Source: Haberlea rhodopensis
Lineage: Eukaryota > Streptophyta > Magnoliopsida > Lamiales > Gesneriaceae
Direction of reading: 5' to 3'
Length of the DNA stretch: 64,000 bases
Assembly (NCBI GenBank): GCA_907163345.1
Contig: CAJQUN010001122.1
Location: 1-64,000, forward strand
This document shows, piece by piece, positions 1-11,569 of this stretch (position 1 is the stretch's first letter; each line of letters starts with the position of its first letter). Both the position numbers and the translations under genes were made by a program. The notes beneath the pieces were generated by a model that was not told the origin of the DNA, ran no database searches, and worked only from the letters and a program-made list of their open reading frames with translations.

Positions 1-874
1 CTATAAAGAGATTTGACAATTTATTATTTATTATCCAATATTTATATATGAAATATAAATATTTAACTTATGTGAATTATTGTTGTTTATCCGAATTAAG
101 TTAAAGAATGAGGATAGTGGTAGATCTGTCATAACCAGTTGGAAAACTATTCTCATCTCATGGAACCGTAATATGAAATATAATTATATGTAAAAGAAAT
201 TATGTACAACGTGTAAATATATAATGACAATTTTCCTAATCTAAATTTATATTTTAAGCTTCTATGTTATGTTTTTTTCATTATAAACATAATATAGGAT
301 ACTACAACAGCATCAGTATTTATCTCACTAAATATGATCGGTTATATAAATCCTTCGAGTTGTCGACGTATTGTGCTCTATTCCCTACTAAATCATCATC
401 AATATTTAAAAAAGAATTTTATAATATAATATTGATAAATTAATTTTTATATATTTTATTAATTTAAATATTAAAATTTATATAGTATATTATTAATTAA
501 TGAGGTGTGTTAGAAAGTTGGTAAAAACCATGTTAAAAATCATAAATAACTATATATATTTTCGCTGCGTAATTACTCGTGAATGCTTAAGCAAAGTCGT
601 TACTGCCTCTTCGCTACATTCCGTCCAATTCACCCTAAATCGCATGGGAACAATCGTAATCGTCATAAAAAACTTGTAATAAGATTACAAAGCAGTAACA
701 CGTAATGCTTACAGGGATTTGAACATATACAACCGTTGCGCCTGAAAATGGAAGAACTTTCAATACAGAATCACCCACGCCGATTCCGACAATGGCACCC
801 TTTCAAATTGCGTCCCTCCGCATATATGCATATATCCAGACTAGTAGGCAAGGTTTCAAGAAAATCGAAGAAAA
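1..874. other. AT-rich intergenic sequence, no gene seen
   Basis: This stretch is strongly AT-rich up to about position 550 and has no coding frame with recognisable similarity. The last 300 bases become less AT-rich and lead into the RRM-like pseudogene, so they probably hold its former promoter and 5' UTR. No specific element was recognised. Confidence 0.5.
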
Positions 875-2492
875 ATGGACCCTTCTGCACGAAAAACCCC
901 ATCTCTTTTCCCTCTGGAAACATGCCCTCCAGTAACAGACGAAGCATTCAATCTCTTTCATTCCATAGACCGGGAACTATACATCCAGTTGATCCAAAAC
1001 TTGGGCCGTGAACCGGTCGAGTCAATGAAGGTTATGGCAATCTGGATATGGCTTGAAAGGGAAGGCGGGCAACACCAACTTGATAAGAAGAATGCTGTCT
1101 CTTCCTCTGGCGTTGTTGAACGAACTTGCGAGATGAACTGTGATGTGTTTAAAATATGTGGAAAAATGATAGGTACTTGTTGTGAATGGGAATGATCAGA
1201 TTACTCTTTTGCCAGATCTTTTGAGTACCCGTGTTAGTCTACGGTTTTTCCACGAAAATCGAATCACAGTGCTGCATGGTATGAGTAAGATTATGGCCAC
1301 CGTCTGTTCCGTGCTTTTAACGACATTCTGCAGCGGGTTTTGCTAGAAAATGCGGCTGTTTTATGAAGTTGGAGAATCTAGCATGGCTGCAGATTGGAGA
1401 AAAAGTTATGCAGATGCCTTATCATCCTTATCTCAACGTGCCCGCATTTTATCCTCCCCCACAGCCGCCGCCGCCGCCTGCAGGCCGCAGACCACCAGTG
1501 GTGCGGATGCATTTGGAATTCCGGTCCACATGCTTGCCGGAGGAGGGTTTTCAGGGGTGCATGATTCTGAGTTTCAGAGCCAAATGCTGAGTAACGAACT
1601 TGGAGATTTCTTGAGCAAGAATTTGCTTCTGGAAATCAATGGTGATGTTGAAGAAGAAGTTCTCCCTGATGATAGAACCATTTTCTTGACATTCTCCAAA
1701 GGATATCCCATAACAGAAGCTGAAGTTCGAGAATTCTTCACTAGGTAAGTAACAATTACTTCCTCTTTTCTATCTTATCCTCTCTAAACTGATATAAAAT
1801 GTCTTAATCTTAAAAGTTATATTATAATACAAGATTAAATATCTAACATGTTATATCATCTTATGGCGCCCTCAAGATTATATGATTAATTCCAGAACAA
1901 TTAGGGAATGGCCCCGTATGTGGATTTCTTTTTTATTTATCTATTTATGATAACTGTACTTATTAAATGTAGTTTTTTTTTTTTTATGGCTTGCATGATA
2001 TTATTTTTTGATAATGTTGTATGTATCGATAAAAAGATAGATCACAAAAAAGCATAATATTTTCTACCAAACTTATTGATCTCTTTGTCTCTTAAATTCT
2101 CTAAATTTCTGAAGTTTAAGAGGCTCAAACTGCTTTTTCGCTACACTATTCTTATCCACGGTTCTCAACTAATCTTGGATTTGTCAACAATATAAAGGAG
2201 ATTTGGAGATTTCATGGAGGATCTAATAATGCAAGAAGTAGGGGAAGAAGAGCAGGTGCTGTACGCTCGAATGGTGGCACGTTCGGCTGCAGTAATCGAC
2301 ACCATCGTAGGAGGGAATAAGGTGAAGTATTCTATAAATGGGAAACATGTTTGGGCGAGAAAATATGTGAAAAGACAGCAGCAGCAGCAGCAGCAGCAGA
2401 CTTCTTCATCTTCTTCAGTAATAAGGTCACCTCCTAGAGGTGGGGATCAGTCTCCTTCAGACCAAGCCGGAGAAGGCAGCATTTTATCATGA
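875..2492 (+). pseudogene. Broken gene for a plant RRM-like protein
   Basis: Pieces in several frames line up with a plant-specific family of uncharacterised proteins with a C-terminal RRM-like domain. The N-terminal piece starts at 875 (MDPSARKTP) and runs through SIDRELYIQLIQNLGREP. Near 1062-1070 the frame shifts, and NTNLIRRMLSLPLALLNELA continues in the next frame. That frame then meets stops at 1134, 1167 and 1170 but is still readable as SLRFFHENRITVLHGMSKIM. It shifts again near 1310 (RAFNDILQRVLLENAAVL) and twice more by about 1500, with a proline-rich stretch between. The RRM-like part (DDRTIFLTFSKGYPITEAEV) runs to a donor at 1746. The last exon starts near 2198, restores FGDFMEDLIMQEV and KHVWARKYVK, and ends after a glutamine run. 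With at least four frameshifts and three nonsense codons this is a pseudogene, although the splice sites and last exon survive. Function in the family is not known to me; RNA binding is inferred. Confidence 0.75.
2376..2399 (+). repeat. (CAG)8 microsatellite encoding polyglutamine
   Basis: Eight CAG triplets lie in frame in the last exon of the RRM-like pseudogene and give eight glutamines after the KYVKR segment. A serine-rich stretch follows. Confidence 0.9.
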
Positions 2493-2859
2493 AGATATAT
2501 TATTTACTTTATTTTGTTAATATAAGTGGATAATGGATTTATAATTCTATATTTGATGTAGTACGGATTGTTTTATCTAATATGATTTATTTTAACGAAT
2601 TTACTTGATCGTGTGTTTTGTACACATTCATTGCCAAATAGGGGATTTTTTTTGTGTGTTTATGATGGGTGAACCACAGCCGTTAACCTTTGAATGCGTA
2701 CTAGGTAAATCATCGGACTGATGTAATAGTATGTAAACCACGTCAGTCAGACAAACCACACTAGGCAAGCCCGTCACAACAGACTCGACCGCATCAAACT
2801 CTTGATCAAAGACCTCCACACTTACATACTCCACCAACTCAGCCACGCAATAATGGGCT
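2493..2859. other. Downstream spacer, no supported gene
   Basis: This is the 3' flank of the RRM-like pseudogene. A 72-codon frame exists on the minus strand (2628-2846), but I recognise nothing in it. The sequence leads into a decayed Copia fragment. Confidence 0.4.
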
Positions 2860-4610
2860 AGGGGATTGGTAATTTGTTACTTCATCGATGAGTGCATAAG
2901 ATATTATTATGGCTATTTGCTACGAAGCAAAGACGAGACCATAGAAGTGTTTAAACTCTACGAGAATAAGGTTAAAGACCAATCATGCCAATTGAATTTG
3001 AAATGGAGAAATTGTGGATTGATTATGTTTGAGTTTTCTAAGCATTTTACGCTTAATATTTGAATTTGCAAGAAATTAAATATCAAATTCGAGTTTTCTA
3101 AGTTTGTAGGCTTATAATGAAAATGATGAATCAAATACGAGAATTTATTTTGTAAGTAAGCGCGCTTAAATCAAAATTTTGCAAGACTTAAACTCTTGAA
3201 TTTTGATTTCTAAGTTAATAACGCTTAGAATTTGAAAACATGAAAGTTTGAACATCAATGAAGCCTTGATAAGTTCGAGATTGCCCTAAAATTGTTGGGG
3301 TGGGGGGGGGGGGGGGGCAAGATGAAAATCCTAGTAGACTGTCACATTTAGGCAAAGATGAAAATCCTAGTAGACTGCGGAAATGATTAAAGTCTTGCTA
3401 CAAATATTTAAAAGTGTGGGGTACTAAAGTAAGTCATGACAACCGGCAAAATAAAGATATGGAAAATTTTGACAAGTTGTGTTGTCAAAAAGATTTAATG
3501 TTAACAAGTGTGACAAATGTGACACACTGAAGCATATGTAATGGTATGCTTGTACATTGCTGATATGTTAATTATGATAAGCAATATAGAGATCATCAAA
3601 ATGTCGAAGAAAATGTTAACAAAACATTTTGACATGAAGAATATTGGTGCAGCAAATGTCAAATTTGGAATTAGAGTTTCCAAGATATCTGAAATACTTC
3701 TCATAATTAATTCTAGTTTCAAATTTTTTAATCTTTGTGCTTAAAATTCAATTTTAGAACAAGAAATAAAAATCTTGAACTATGATTTTCTAAGAATCGT
3801 CAAACTTAAAATTTGAATTGTTAATTTAATTTGAGAATTTATAATAGTTTCGAATTTTGTAAGAAATAACGCTTAAATCCAAGTTTACAAGAAGCTAAAT
3901 CTTTAATTTGAATTTGTAAGTTTACAACGCTTAGAATTCAAAAATTATGGTATCCTATTGTATTAGAAGTAAACAATGATGCAAATTGGATATATTATAC
4001 GAAAGATTCGAAATCCACAAATGGTTATCATTGGTGTGGCTGTCATGTCATGCAACAATCGATCTATGATTAGATCGAGGTTTATAACACTAGATTAATT
4101 AGTGTAAGCAATTATGATTCATTGTGAGAATCATTTGGTAATTACTATAGCACAAAACAGTATGTATAATTATAAATCTCGGCATATTCGCTGAATACAT
4201 AATACCATGCGACATTTGATCTCTAATGGAGTTATCATAATTGATTATGTGAAATCAAAGGATAACTTGGAGGACCCGGTGACAAAAGCATTGAATAGAT
4301 ATCAAGTGTATGGATCATCAAGAGGACTGAGATAAAAATCTACAAAATAAATTTTCGTAGTGGTAACCCAACCTTGTTGACTTGAGATCTCAAGATCTTG
4401 GTTCAATAGGACAACTAAATTATGAAAATTTGAGTTAGCACTCGGGAAATTTTCCCAACCCATTTGGTAACGCTTATCGTGTACGCTCAAATTAATCCTT
4501 ATCAGTTAATAGCAAAATAATGTAGTAGCATGGGTATGTATCGATCACACAAGAAGATGTATTCTTGTGTTAATTATGCAAACAAATAGTAAAAGGGGGA
4601 TTTGTGAATA
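2860..4610 (+). mobile_element. Decayed Ty1/Copia pol fragment
   Basis: The fragment keeps the order reverse transcriptase then RNase H on the plus strand. Around 3541-3740 the frame reads CLYIADMLIM, the YVDD catalytic box with an aspartate lost, followed by KKMLTKHFDMKNIG. Near 3960-4060 it has the RNase H region (similar to DANW..DSKSTSGY), and near 4190-4300 the end of RNase H with stops. A polypurine-like run (AAAAGGGGGA) near 4592 precedes a possible LTR start at about 4603. Between RT and RNase H lie AT-rich degenerate repeats built on GCTTAGAA and CAAG motifs, also seen in the element at 30363-34393 (opposite strand), so the two are relatives. All coding parts are broken. Confidence 0.7.
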
Positions 4611-6266
4611 TTTTTATCTAAATTGTCTAGGATGCAAAAGTTAAATTAGAGCTGATTTAATCAATTAAAGAGAGATCTAGATTTCGGTCGACTCTACCAT
4701 TGGAATTCACTCAATCTTCATCGATTTCTCATAGATGTAATTTTTATACATGAATATTCCCCATTGAATATTTAACTCATATATCATATTAAGTTTAGTT
4801 AAATCGAAAACATCATTCAAATGTAACCATTATCGATTAATCAACCTTAACAACAAGAGTTAAGATTTAAACTAATGATAGCATGCGAACAAGTAAGTCA
4901 GATTGATTAAACTAAACAACATAAACAACATCAGTTTATATTTAATTTAGTCAAAAGTTTTCCCTAGGAATTTAATAACTTCAACAGCAGAGAATTATCA
5001 AACCTAGTTGCTTCAGAAATTCGAATAATCAGACAATTACGGATATGATATCAAATTTAGCATTAGAATGTATGAAAAATTATTAGGTAGTTAGTCTAAT
5101 AACCAAACAACACATTCATGGCAAGATAATTGAAAAACTCATGATATTCAATAAAAATCACAAATTCAAAACAATAACCTCGTGAATGAATTAAACTCCA
5201 TGGTTTTGTCTCCCTCAACCAAGAATAAGAGTTTAACTACTCATAACTAATGAAAAACAAACAAAATAATATATAAAAAACATGAACAAAAGTAAGACAA
5301 ATTATGAGAATCGCCACGGGTCGAGGTTGTCAATCCTGCCTTTGTGTTGAAGCTTCAAACCGCCTTCAAAACTTGAAATAGAATTTTATTCTAGGTTTAA
5401 ACTATGATGTAAAATATCTAACCATCTGATTTGAGGCCCCTAATCTCGAATTACATGGTAGGGTATCAAGTAATTATGGTAGAATTCGTGTAGGATAGCA
5501 ACAAATCAAGTTTCCAAATTTCTAAAAATACGCCCGACGATCGATCAACGATATTTGGGCGATCCATCGCCATCTACAATAACATTTTTCGTGTCTTGCT
5601 TGTTTGGGCAATTGATCGAGCTGGTTTGGGCAATCAATCGCCACCTCCAGATTTTTGTTGCTCATTTTTCTACTTTTGGCGATCAACTTGCATTGGCCAT
5701 AACTTCTTCATACGATCTCCGAATTAAGCAAATTAGCTGTCCACACGGAGATAACTAAAAGTTCTACAACTTTTATCGTGAAAACATTTCAAAAATATGG
5801 TTGGAACATGAAGAAAATCAAGGAGAAACAAAGTGACATGTGTCTTGGATTTCGATTTTCTCTCTTTTTTCACTTTTCTTCATTCTTCGAACGTTTTAGC
5901 TCGAGTTCTTCACATTTTCCTACATATGACCAAAATTATGATTAAGTAACATATGTAGTAAATTATCAATCAAAATATACCTAATCATTGACAGTTAAGC
6001 GCATAAAATGTGTCTATTTCTAGCAACATCAAATACCCTCATACTTAGTCTTTACTTGACCTCGATTAAATCAGATATAGTTACAATCTTTTTGGTAGCT
6101 CGTAGCTTCATAACAAACTAAGTTGTCATCACTTTAATGCCTCAACAATTTTAAACATGCATAATAATGAAAGTTGGTAAAAAGTTAACAGTGGAACAAG
6201 TTCAATCCCTAGACATCTCATACTCAACAAAGCAGCGAACGTTTGTGTGTTGTCATAAACAAGTGT
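4611..6266. other. Repeat-derived spacer with GATCGATC-rich patch
   Basis: No host gene is visible. At about 5525-5700 there is a patch with repeated GGCGATC/CAATCGATCG-type words, such as CGACGATCGATC and GGGCGATCCATCGCC. This resembles, in more decayed form, the palindrome clusters in the LTR blocks at 6267-8272 and 9197-11181. I infer an old LTR-element remnant, with unclear ends. Confidence 0.4.
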
Positions 6267-8272
6267 TGTAAGGACCCTAATCCTTAAGTGCGGATCAAAG
6301 GCATCATTAGAGCTAATATAAATGATCAGAGTAAATTAATCGTGTTGAGTGTATGAGCTTTAAGGATTACATGCCAAAATGAGGACTATCAATGGATTAA
6401 TTACATTCCATCATCAAAAGAATGTTATCAACTATAGTTTTACACTACTCCTAGAGTAGACACTATACAAAACAATCATGTCCTTCATCTACCAAAAGTG
6501 CTCTTCAAGCTCACTGTCTCAACCCGTATTAGCCCCCTTCATATCATGCCAAAAGTACCTACAAGGACAACCCCCAAACATGAGCAATGATATCATTCAT
6601 ATACAACACAATATGAATATAAAGCGTAAATGCATAATCATAATAAAACACTTCATGTTTTTCCCATGCATTTCAAACGCTTCCCGTTTGGTTGTCCCTG
6701 TACCATAACTCATGAGTATAATCAATAGATTATAATTAATGGTCTACACATGTCATGACATAATACCATCTCATCAATATCAAATACCAATCACCAATCC
6801 CTAGTCTGTCCATCACAATGTATTTTAATGCCCCTCGCTTATTTACATATAGGCGGCATAGAATAACCTCGCTTCAATGGTCATGCGGTACTCCCACCCC
6901 TCGCCTCACATTGAGCGGCAAATATCCTTTCCTCGCCCTACATGATAACCACGCTCAAATGTGACATGCGGCGCTCCCACCCCTCGCTTCACATTTAGCG
7001 GAACCAAAACAAATAGTGGCAAGCATTAAAATCATCAAGGGATGACCACGACTCATGGGATGTGCACCAATAATCATATGCATCTACAATCATCATGCAT
7101 AATTCAACATGTATTTGCATCCACAATGCATAATCACATATATACTCGTATCCACAATGCATAAACAATGAGTATATTAGATACATGTACCGTTGGGTGC
7201 CCGTACGTCCTCTACGTACCTTTCCAAAAGTGGAATTGATATGGCTTCAGTTCCTTGGTTGCGTTGCTACCTGGGATGGTTCTACACAATCACACAACCC
7301 CATATTAGAAGCCAAATAATAGTCAAATACCAAAAATTCGACAAAAGAAAGCATTTCTCAAAATTCCACAGTTGGCGATCGATCGCGCCAAACATGGCTA
7401 TCGATCGCCTAACCCTTGGATTGGCTACTGCCTCTCGGCGATCGGTCGCCTCATATCAGGCGATCGATCGCCTGTCCCGCAATTTTGGTACTGCCCTTCG
7501 GCGATCGATCGCCCCATTTCAGGCGGTCGATCGCCTCGCACAGACTCGCGATTTTTCACCATTTTTGCATACCAAAACCTTCCAATCCATACCAATACTT
7601 AAACCATCAAACCAACAACATAAATAACAACATAAACCTTCAAAATACACCTCAAAACAAACATAAATCCAACCCTCAACCAAAACCACAACAATCCAAC
7701 ACAAACCCATTGTAAAACCCTTCAAAATCATACCAAACTTAAATAAAACCTTACAAAATCAACAATGAGGTATCCATACCTCTTGGGGACCTCAAATCTC
7801 CCAATAAACTCCACAAATCAACTTTTTGCAAGGATTCCTCTTCACCCTTAAGCACCAAAACGAAAATGGGAGAAAATGAAGGGTTTGGGTGGTTTGGTAA
7901 AGTAAAATGAAAGTGAGGTAAAGGTAGGGTGGGGTTGGGGTAATTAATTAAAATGCATTCCACAATCTCATGGTGTATAAAACACCCCAACATGATATTT
8001 TCAAAAGCATTAATCCAAAATGCACCAAAACATCAATTAACTCATGCTTTCCAAATAATTGCTAACCATGGCAAATAAATCATGCTAAAAGCAATTTTCC
8101 CCAACATGCACAACATGCACCCTGAAATGCACTCCCGGGTCATCCTTTCCATGTGACCATGCATTTCCACACATTAATAAATCCAGCACATAATCAATTA
8201 ATTACCACCATGATTAACCATATAAATACAATTAATGCCCAAATTGCAATTAATAATTTCGGGGATATCACA
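6267..8272 (-). mobile_element. Solo LTR (2006 bp), probably Ty3/Gypsy
   Basis: Read on the minus strand the block starts TGTGATATCCCCG and ends GGTCCTTACA, so it has TG...CA ends. It is flanked by AGTGT on both sides (6262-6266 and 8273-8277), a 5-bp target duplication. There is no internal domain, so it is a solo LTR left by recombination. The TGTGAYAYCCC start is typical of plant chromovirus (Del/Tekay-like) LTRs; that assignment is inference. It contains four or more GCGATCGATCGC-type palindromes at 7376-7540 and short CCTCGC...GCGGC repeats at 6830-7010. Open frames inside are not genes. Confidence 0.75.
7376..7540. repeat. Cluster of GCGATCGATCGC palindromes in the solo LTR
   Basis: The 12-base self-complementary word GCGATCGATCGC, or near versions such as GCGATCGGTCGC and GCGGTCGATCGC, occurs about every 25-50 bases, separated by short non-repeated spacers. 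It is GC-rich against a strongly AT-rich background. Confidence 0.8.
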
Positions 8273-9196
8273 AGTGTCAAGCACAAATTATATATCCAAA
8301 TAATGTAAACCCACAATAGCTCAAGTTTTACATCAACACAAGTATAAGCTCACTTGCACACTCTTCTCCACTATCTTAGCCACTTGCAAACATAAATCAA
8401 GTATATGTCTTTATTAGCTTTAGTTTGGCCTAGGTATTGGCTTATGAAAAAAAGGATAAAAATATGTCAAACAAGAGATTATGGTGATATGCACAATTAA
8501 AAACTCATCTTCTTGCATTATTTTTTCAAACCTTGTTCATTTTGTAAGATTTATTTCAATTTTTTCTTCTCTTTTGTGCCTTGACTCCCATTGGAGTCAT
8601 ATTTTTAGCAATTTTCTCAAGGCATCCATTTTCTTTCATGCATCTCATTCTTCTGACAGTAAAGCTCTCAAAAATATAATAATACAAGTGCATGTTAATG
8701 AAATACATCATACTTCTTTCAAAGGCATGGGTTAAAATCATATTTAGGCTCACTAGGAAGATGATAAGCTAGTCAAAAAATGTTGAATGTGGTTGTTTTG
8801 TATGCTTAGCATAATATTAAAGCTCAAAAATGGTACTAGTGATAATTTGTTTACATGGTAGGCTTGAAATGCTCAAACGCATCAAAGATGGCCTATATAA
8901 CTTTCATGTTCGCAAGTAGTCTAGACATACGCCTCAAAGAGCATGTAGTTCCAGCATGTATCTGAGACTTCCTAAACTATCACAAAATTCACACAATTTT
9001 CACTACGATATGCACACTTCACAAGTCATGACAATATCGTGCTCAAAATATTCAATTACTATGTCAAAGCATAATTTTCATTAGAGTTCAAAGTGTTCCA
9101 AGGTTAGGAATTCACCTATGTTAAAAAGCATGCATGACTTCAATTAGGTTTCATCATGGGCTAGTGATTCAAAAGTTCATGTCATCACTAACTATG
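8273..9196. other. Spacer between two LTR blocks, nothing recognised
   Basis: AT-rich sequence without a convincing coding frame. It may continue the older repeat interrupted by the solo LTR, because text on both sides of that insertion has the same composition. Confidence 0.35.
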
Positions 9197-10043
9197 TGTA
9201 GGACCCCAACTCGTGTTCTCATCATTAGTGCATTATATCGTCATAAGTGTCATAATTATCACATTAGGGAAACTCTCCTTTCACATGCCACATACTCACA
9301 ATATGAGTCTATAAAATTTTGGACATGATCTTCCCACAAATCCAGTTTTAGTTCAACCTAATTCAGTTATACACATTTCATAATGCACTAATCGTATTCT
9401 CAATTTTTCAATTAAATTGCATGCAACAAATGAAAAGAGAACCATTAAAATATGTATACAACCCATATACACATATCATTGTGCTCACAAACGAGCATTG
9501 ACAATAGATGTGTATCTACTTGTATAAGATACATTACTCTATATCAATATTGGTACCCTCGCTCTCAAGAGCATCCTTGTTCAACGGCTCGAACTCATTT
9601 ACATAACCAATGTCGTACCTGCTTTTCCTGTTCCAACAGAAACAGCAATCACGGGGTTAGCATACAAATAACATAATCATAATATCAACACATACACAAA
9701 TAATATTTTACAGAATACAATGTTGTAATTAAATGAATACTCCCTGGGTACACAATGCCCATGAGAAATCTCCTGCACTGTTCCTATTCTCAGAATACCA
9801 CATCATCAACCCATAATCGATAACCACAATCGTCAATCACATAATCGATAATAATATATAATCGACAATAGGTTAGATCCTTATAACAATGATTTATTGA
9901 ATCACATGCATTTCAATTACCAATTTACACTTTAAATCTCATGATATCACCTCGCTCGCTCAATAGCGGCAGGATCATTAATCATTACACGCTCAATAGC
10001 GGCATCACCATAGCCATCGCACGCTCAGTAGTAGCATCACTAT

Positions 10044-10203
10044 AACCATCGCACCATTCATTGGTGAACTCAAACTCTATCAACATATTTCTCAATAACT
10101 AGGTCAACAATTACACTTTCAGTAACCATTGCACCATTCATTGGTGAACTCAAACTCTATCAACATATTTCTCAATAACTAGGTCAACAATTACGCTTTC
10201 AGT
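10044..10203. repeat. Two-copy tandem repeat, period 80 bp
   Basis: Two almost identical 80-base copies follow one another, each holding GCACCATTCATTGGTGAACT and AACTAGGTCAACAATTAC. Copies differ at about two bases. CATTCATTGGTG-type words make each copy partly self-complementary. Confidence 0.85.
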
Positions 10204-10681
10204 ACTTGTACGTCTTAACGTACTAATTCAAATAAAACAAGAATATATCATTCTTTAAATGCAACGTAATGTATTTACCTATCGTACGTTATACGCACCT
10301 TATGGTCGACTACATGATTTAGACATTCTCGACATCCGGAGGTTCGTACGGTATCTATACCGAATATCAATTCAATATCGTCAGTAATAATTCCTACGAC
10401 ATCAATATTCATCTAAAAGATACACCGGCCTCCTACCCTTATCAGTTACAATTTACCGTACTCCTTAAAAGATTCAATCGCCCATGTTATGCTTTATTAA
10501 CTTGAGTTATCATCTTACTCGAACATGCAATATATGTCTTACTAAGGTTCAATACTTGTAACATTATCTCATTGTCAATAAAACTTCCCCAAAAGTCATA
10601 ATCATCGTCAAAATAGACTACAAGCTCATATCTTAAAATGTCCAAAAAAAATAAATTTTCACAATTTTCAGGACAGAGATC

Positions 10682-10905
10682 AATCTCTATAATAATAGCG
10701 ATCGATCTCTGAGAGATTGATCTCTGTCGACAGAAACATTTTTCCCAAAATTTCACTTTCGACGATCGATCGCTCCATTCTTAGGGATCGTTCGCTAAGC
10801 ATTTTATCATTCGGGCGATCGATCGCAAGTACTATTCATCTTCACAAACTTTTTTTTTCGGGCGATCGATCGCTATAAGCCCAACGATCGATCGCTAACC
10901 ATGTT
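10682..10905. repeat. Second cluster of GCGATCGATCGC palindromes
   Basis: Copies of GGCGATCGATCGC, ACGATCGATCGC and AGCGATCGATCTC recur every 20-60 bases. The first part also has GAGATCAATCTC-type variants that are themselves near-palindromes. Confidence 0.8.
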
Positions 10906-11181
10906 TTCTACCAAAACTTGCGATTTTTAAGCATAAATCCAACCCAAAACACACAACTTCTCAAATCCCTCAATATTCCAATAAAAACATACTAAAACAC
11001 CCCATTATTCTCAACATTAAACAACCCACAACCTCTAGCAAAATCAAATCAAGCAATTCCCATAACCAACTCAACAATCAATGAAAACCAAGAATAAGGT
11101 AAGAATTTGCTTACCTTCTATATACATTTTCATTGTTACAATATATGTATCATCGAAAAAGCGAATTTTTTTAGGGTCACA

Positions 11182-11569
11182 TGTTGATAAATGTTAATTA
11201 AATCTTTTGTTGTTTACGCAAAATAATCATTGTATGTTAATTAAACACCTGATTAGAACCGGACCCTCATAGCAAAACAGGAGTTGAAGTGAGTGCATCA
11301 GGTGGATAAGCTTCGACGCTAAACTCAATAAAAATCACTAAAAATCATTAAAAATCAATAAAAATTATAATCAATACACCCCAATAGTGTTGAAATTATA
11401 GACCTAATAATACTGGAAAAGGAAATAAACCAAGGAAGCAAGTGCAGGCATAAATTATCAAAAGTCTACAGATTTAACATCACTCGTATCTTCTCCTCTC
11501 TCCCACTTTTCTTCATCTTTCTTCAAAGCGTAATACAGTAATACAGAGCGGTGGGAAGAGAGTGAAGAA
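11182..11569 (+). promoter_or_regulatory. Upstream region and 5' UTR of the PBL27-like kinase
   Basis: This is the only sequence between the LTR-like block and the kinase start codon. A pyrimidine-rich run (CTTCTCCTCTCTCCC, about 11490-11505) just before the ATG is typical of a plant 5' UTR. No unambiguous TATA box is assigned. The promoter is therefore short or overlaps repeat DNA. Confidence 0.4.

Larger units (their letters stand above)
9197..11181 (-). mobile_element. LTR-like block related to the solo LTR
   Basis: It starts TGTAGGACCCC on the plus strand, like the TGTAAGGACCC end of the solo LTR, and ends GGGTCACA. It carries the same order of landmarks: GCTCAATAGCGGC repeats near 9955-10030, then a cluster of GATCGATCGC palindromes at 10682-10905, then a CA-rich tract. 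Length is close to 2.0 kb. No target duplication was found at these ends, so the borders are approximate. It contains an 80-bp tandem duplication. Confidence 0.45.

Noticed and set aside
736..1011. 91-codon frame overlapping the RRM-like pseudogene start
   Set aside because: It is in a different frame from the family-matching peptide that begins at 875 and has no recognisable content.
2628..2846. 72-codon minus-strand frame rich in acidic and Val residues
   Set aside because: No family recognised and no supporting splice or promoter context.
3299..3316. Long G runs here, near 19473, and the C run near 41340
   Set aside because: Homopolymers without other structure; treated as simple sequence and as possible assembly weak points.
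7193..7715. Overlapping plus-strand frames of 76-144 codons
   Set aside because: They run through the palindrome cluster of the solo LTR; repeated GATCGATCG gives open frames by chance.
7751..7993. 80-codon minus-strand frame
   Set aside because: Lies wholly inside the solo LTR and resembles no protein.
10044..10203. Tandem repeat considered as a CRISPR-like array
   Set aside because: Two adjacent 80-base copies without spacers in a plant LTR-like region; not an array of short repeats with unique spacers.
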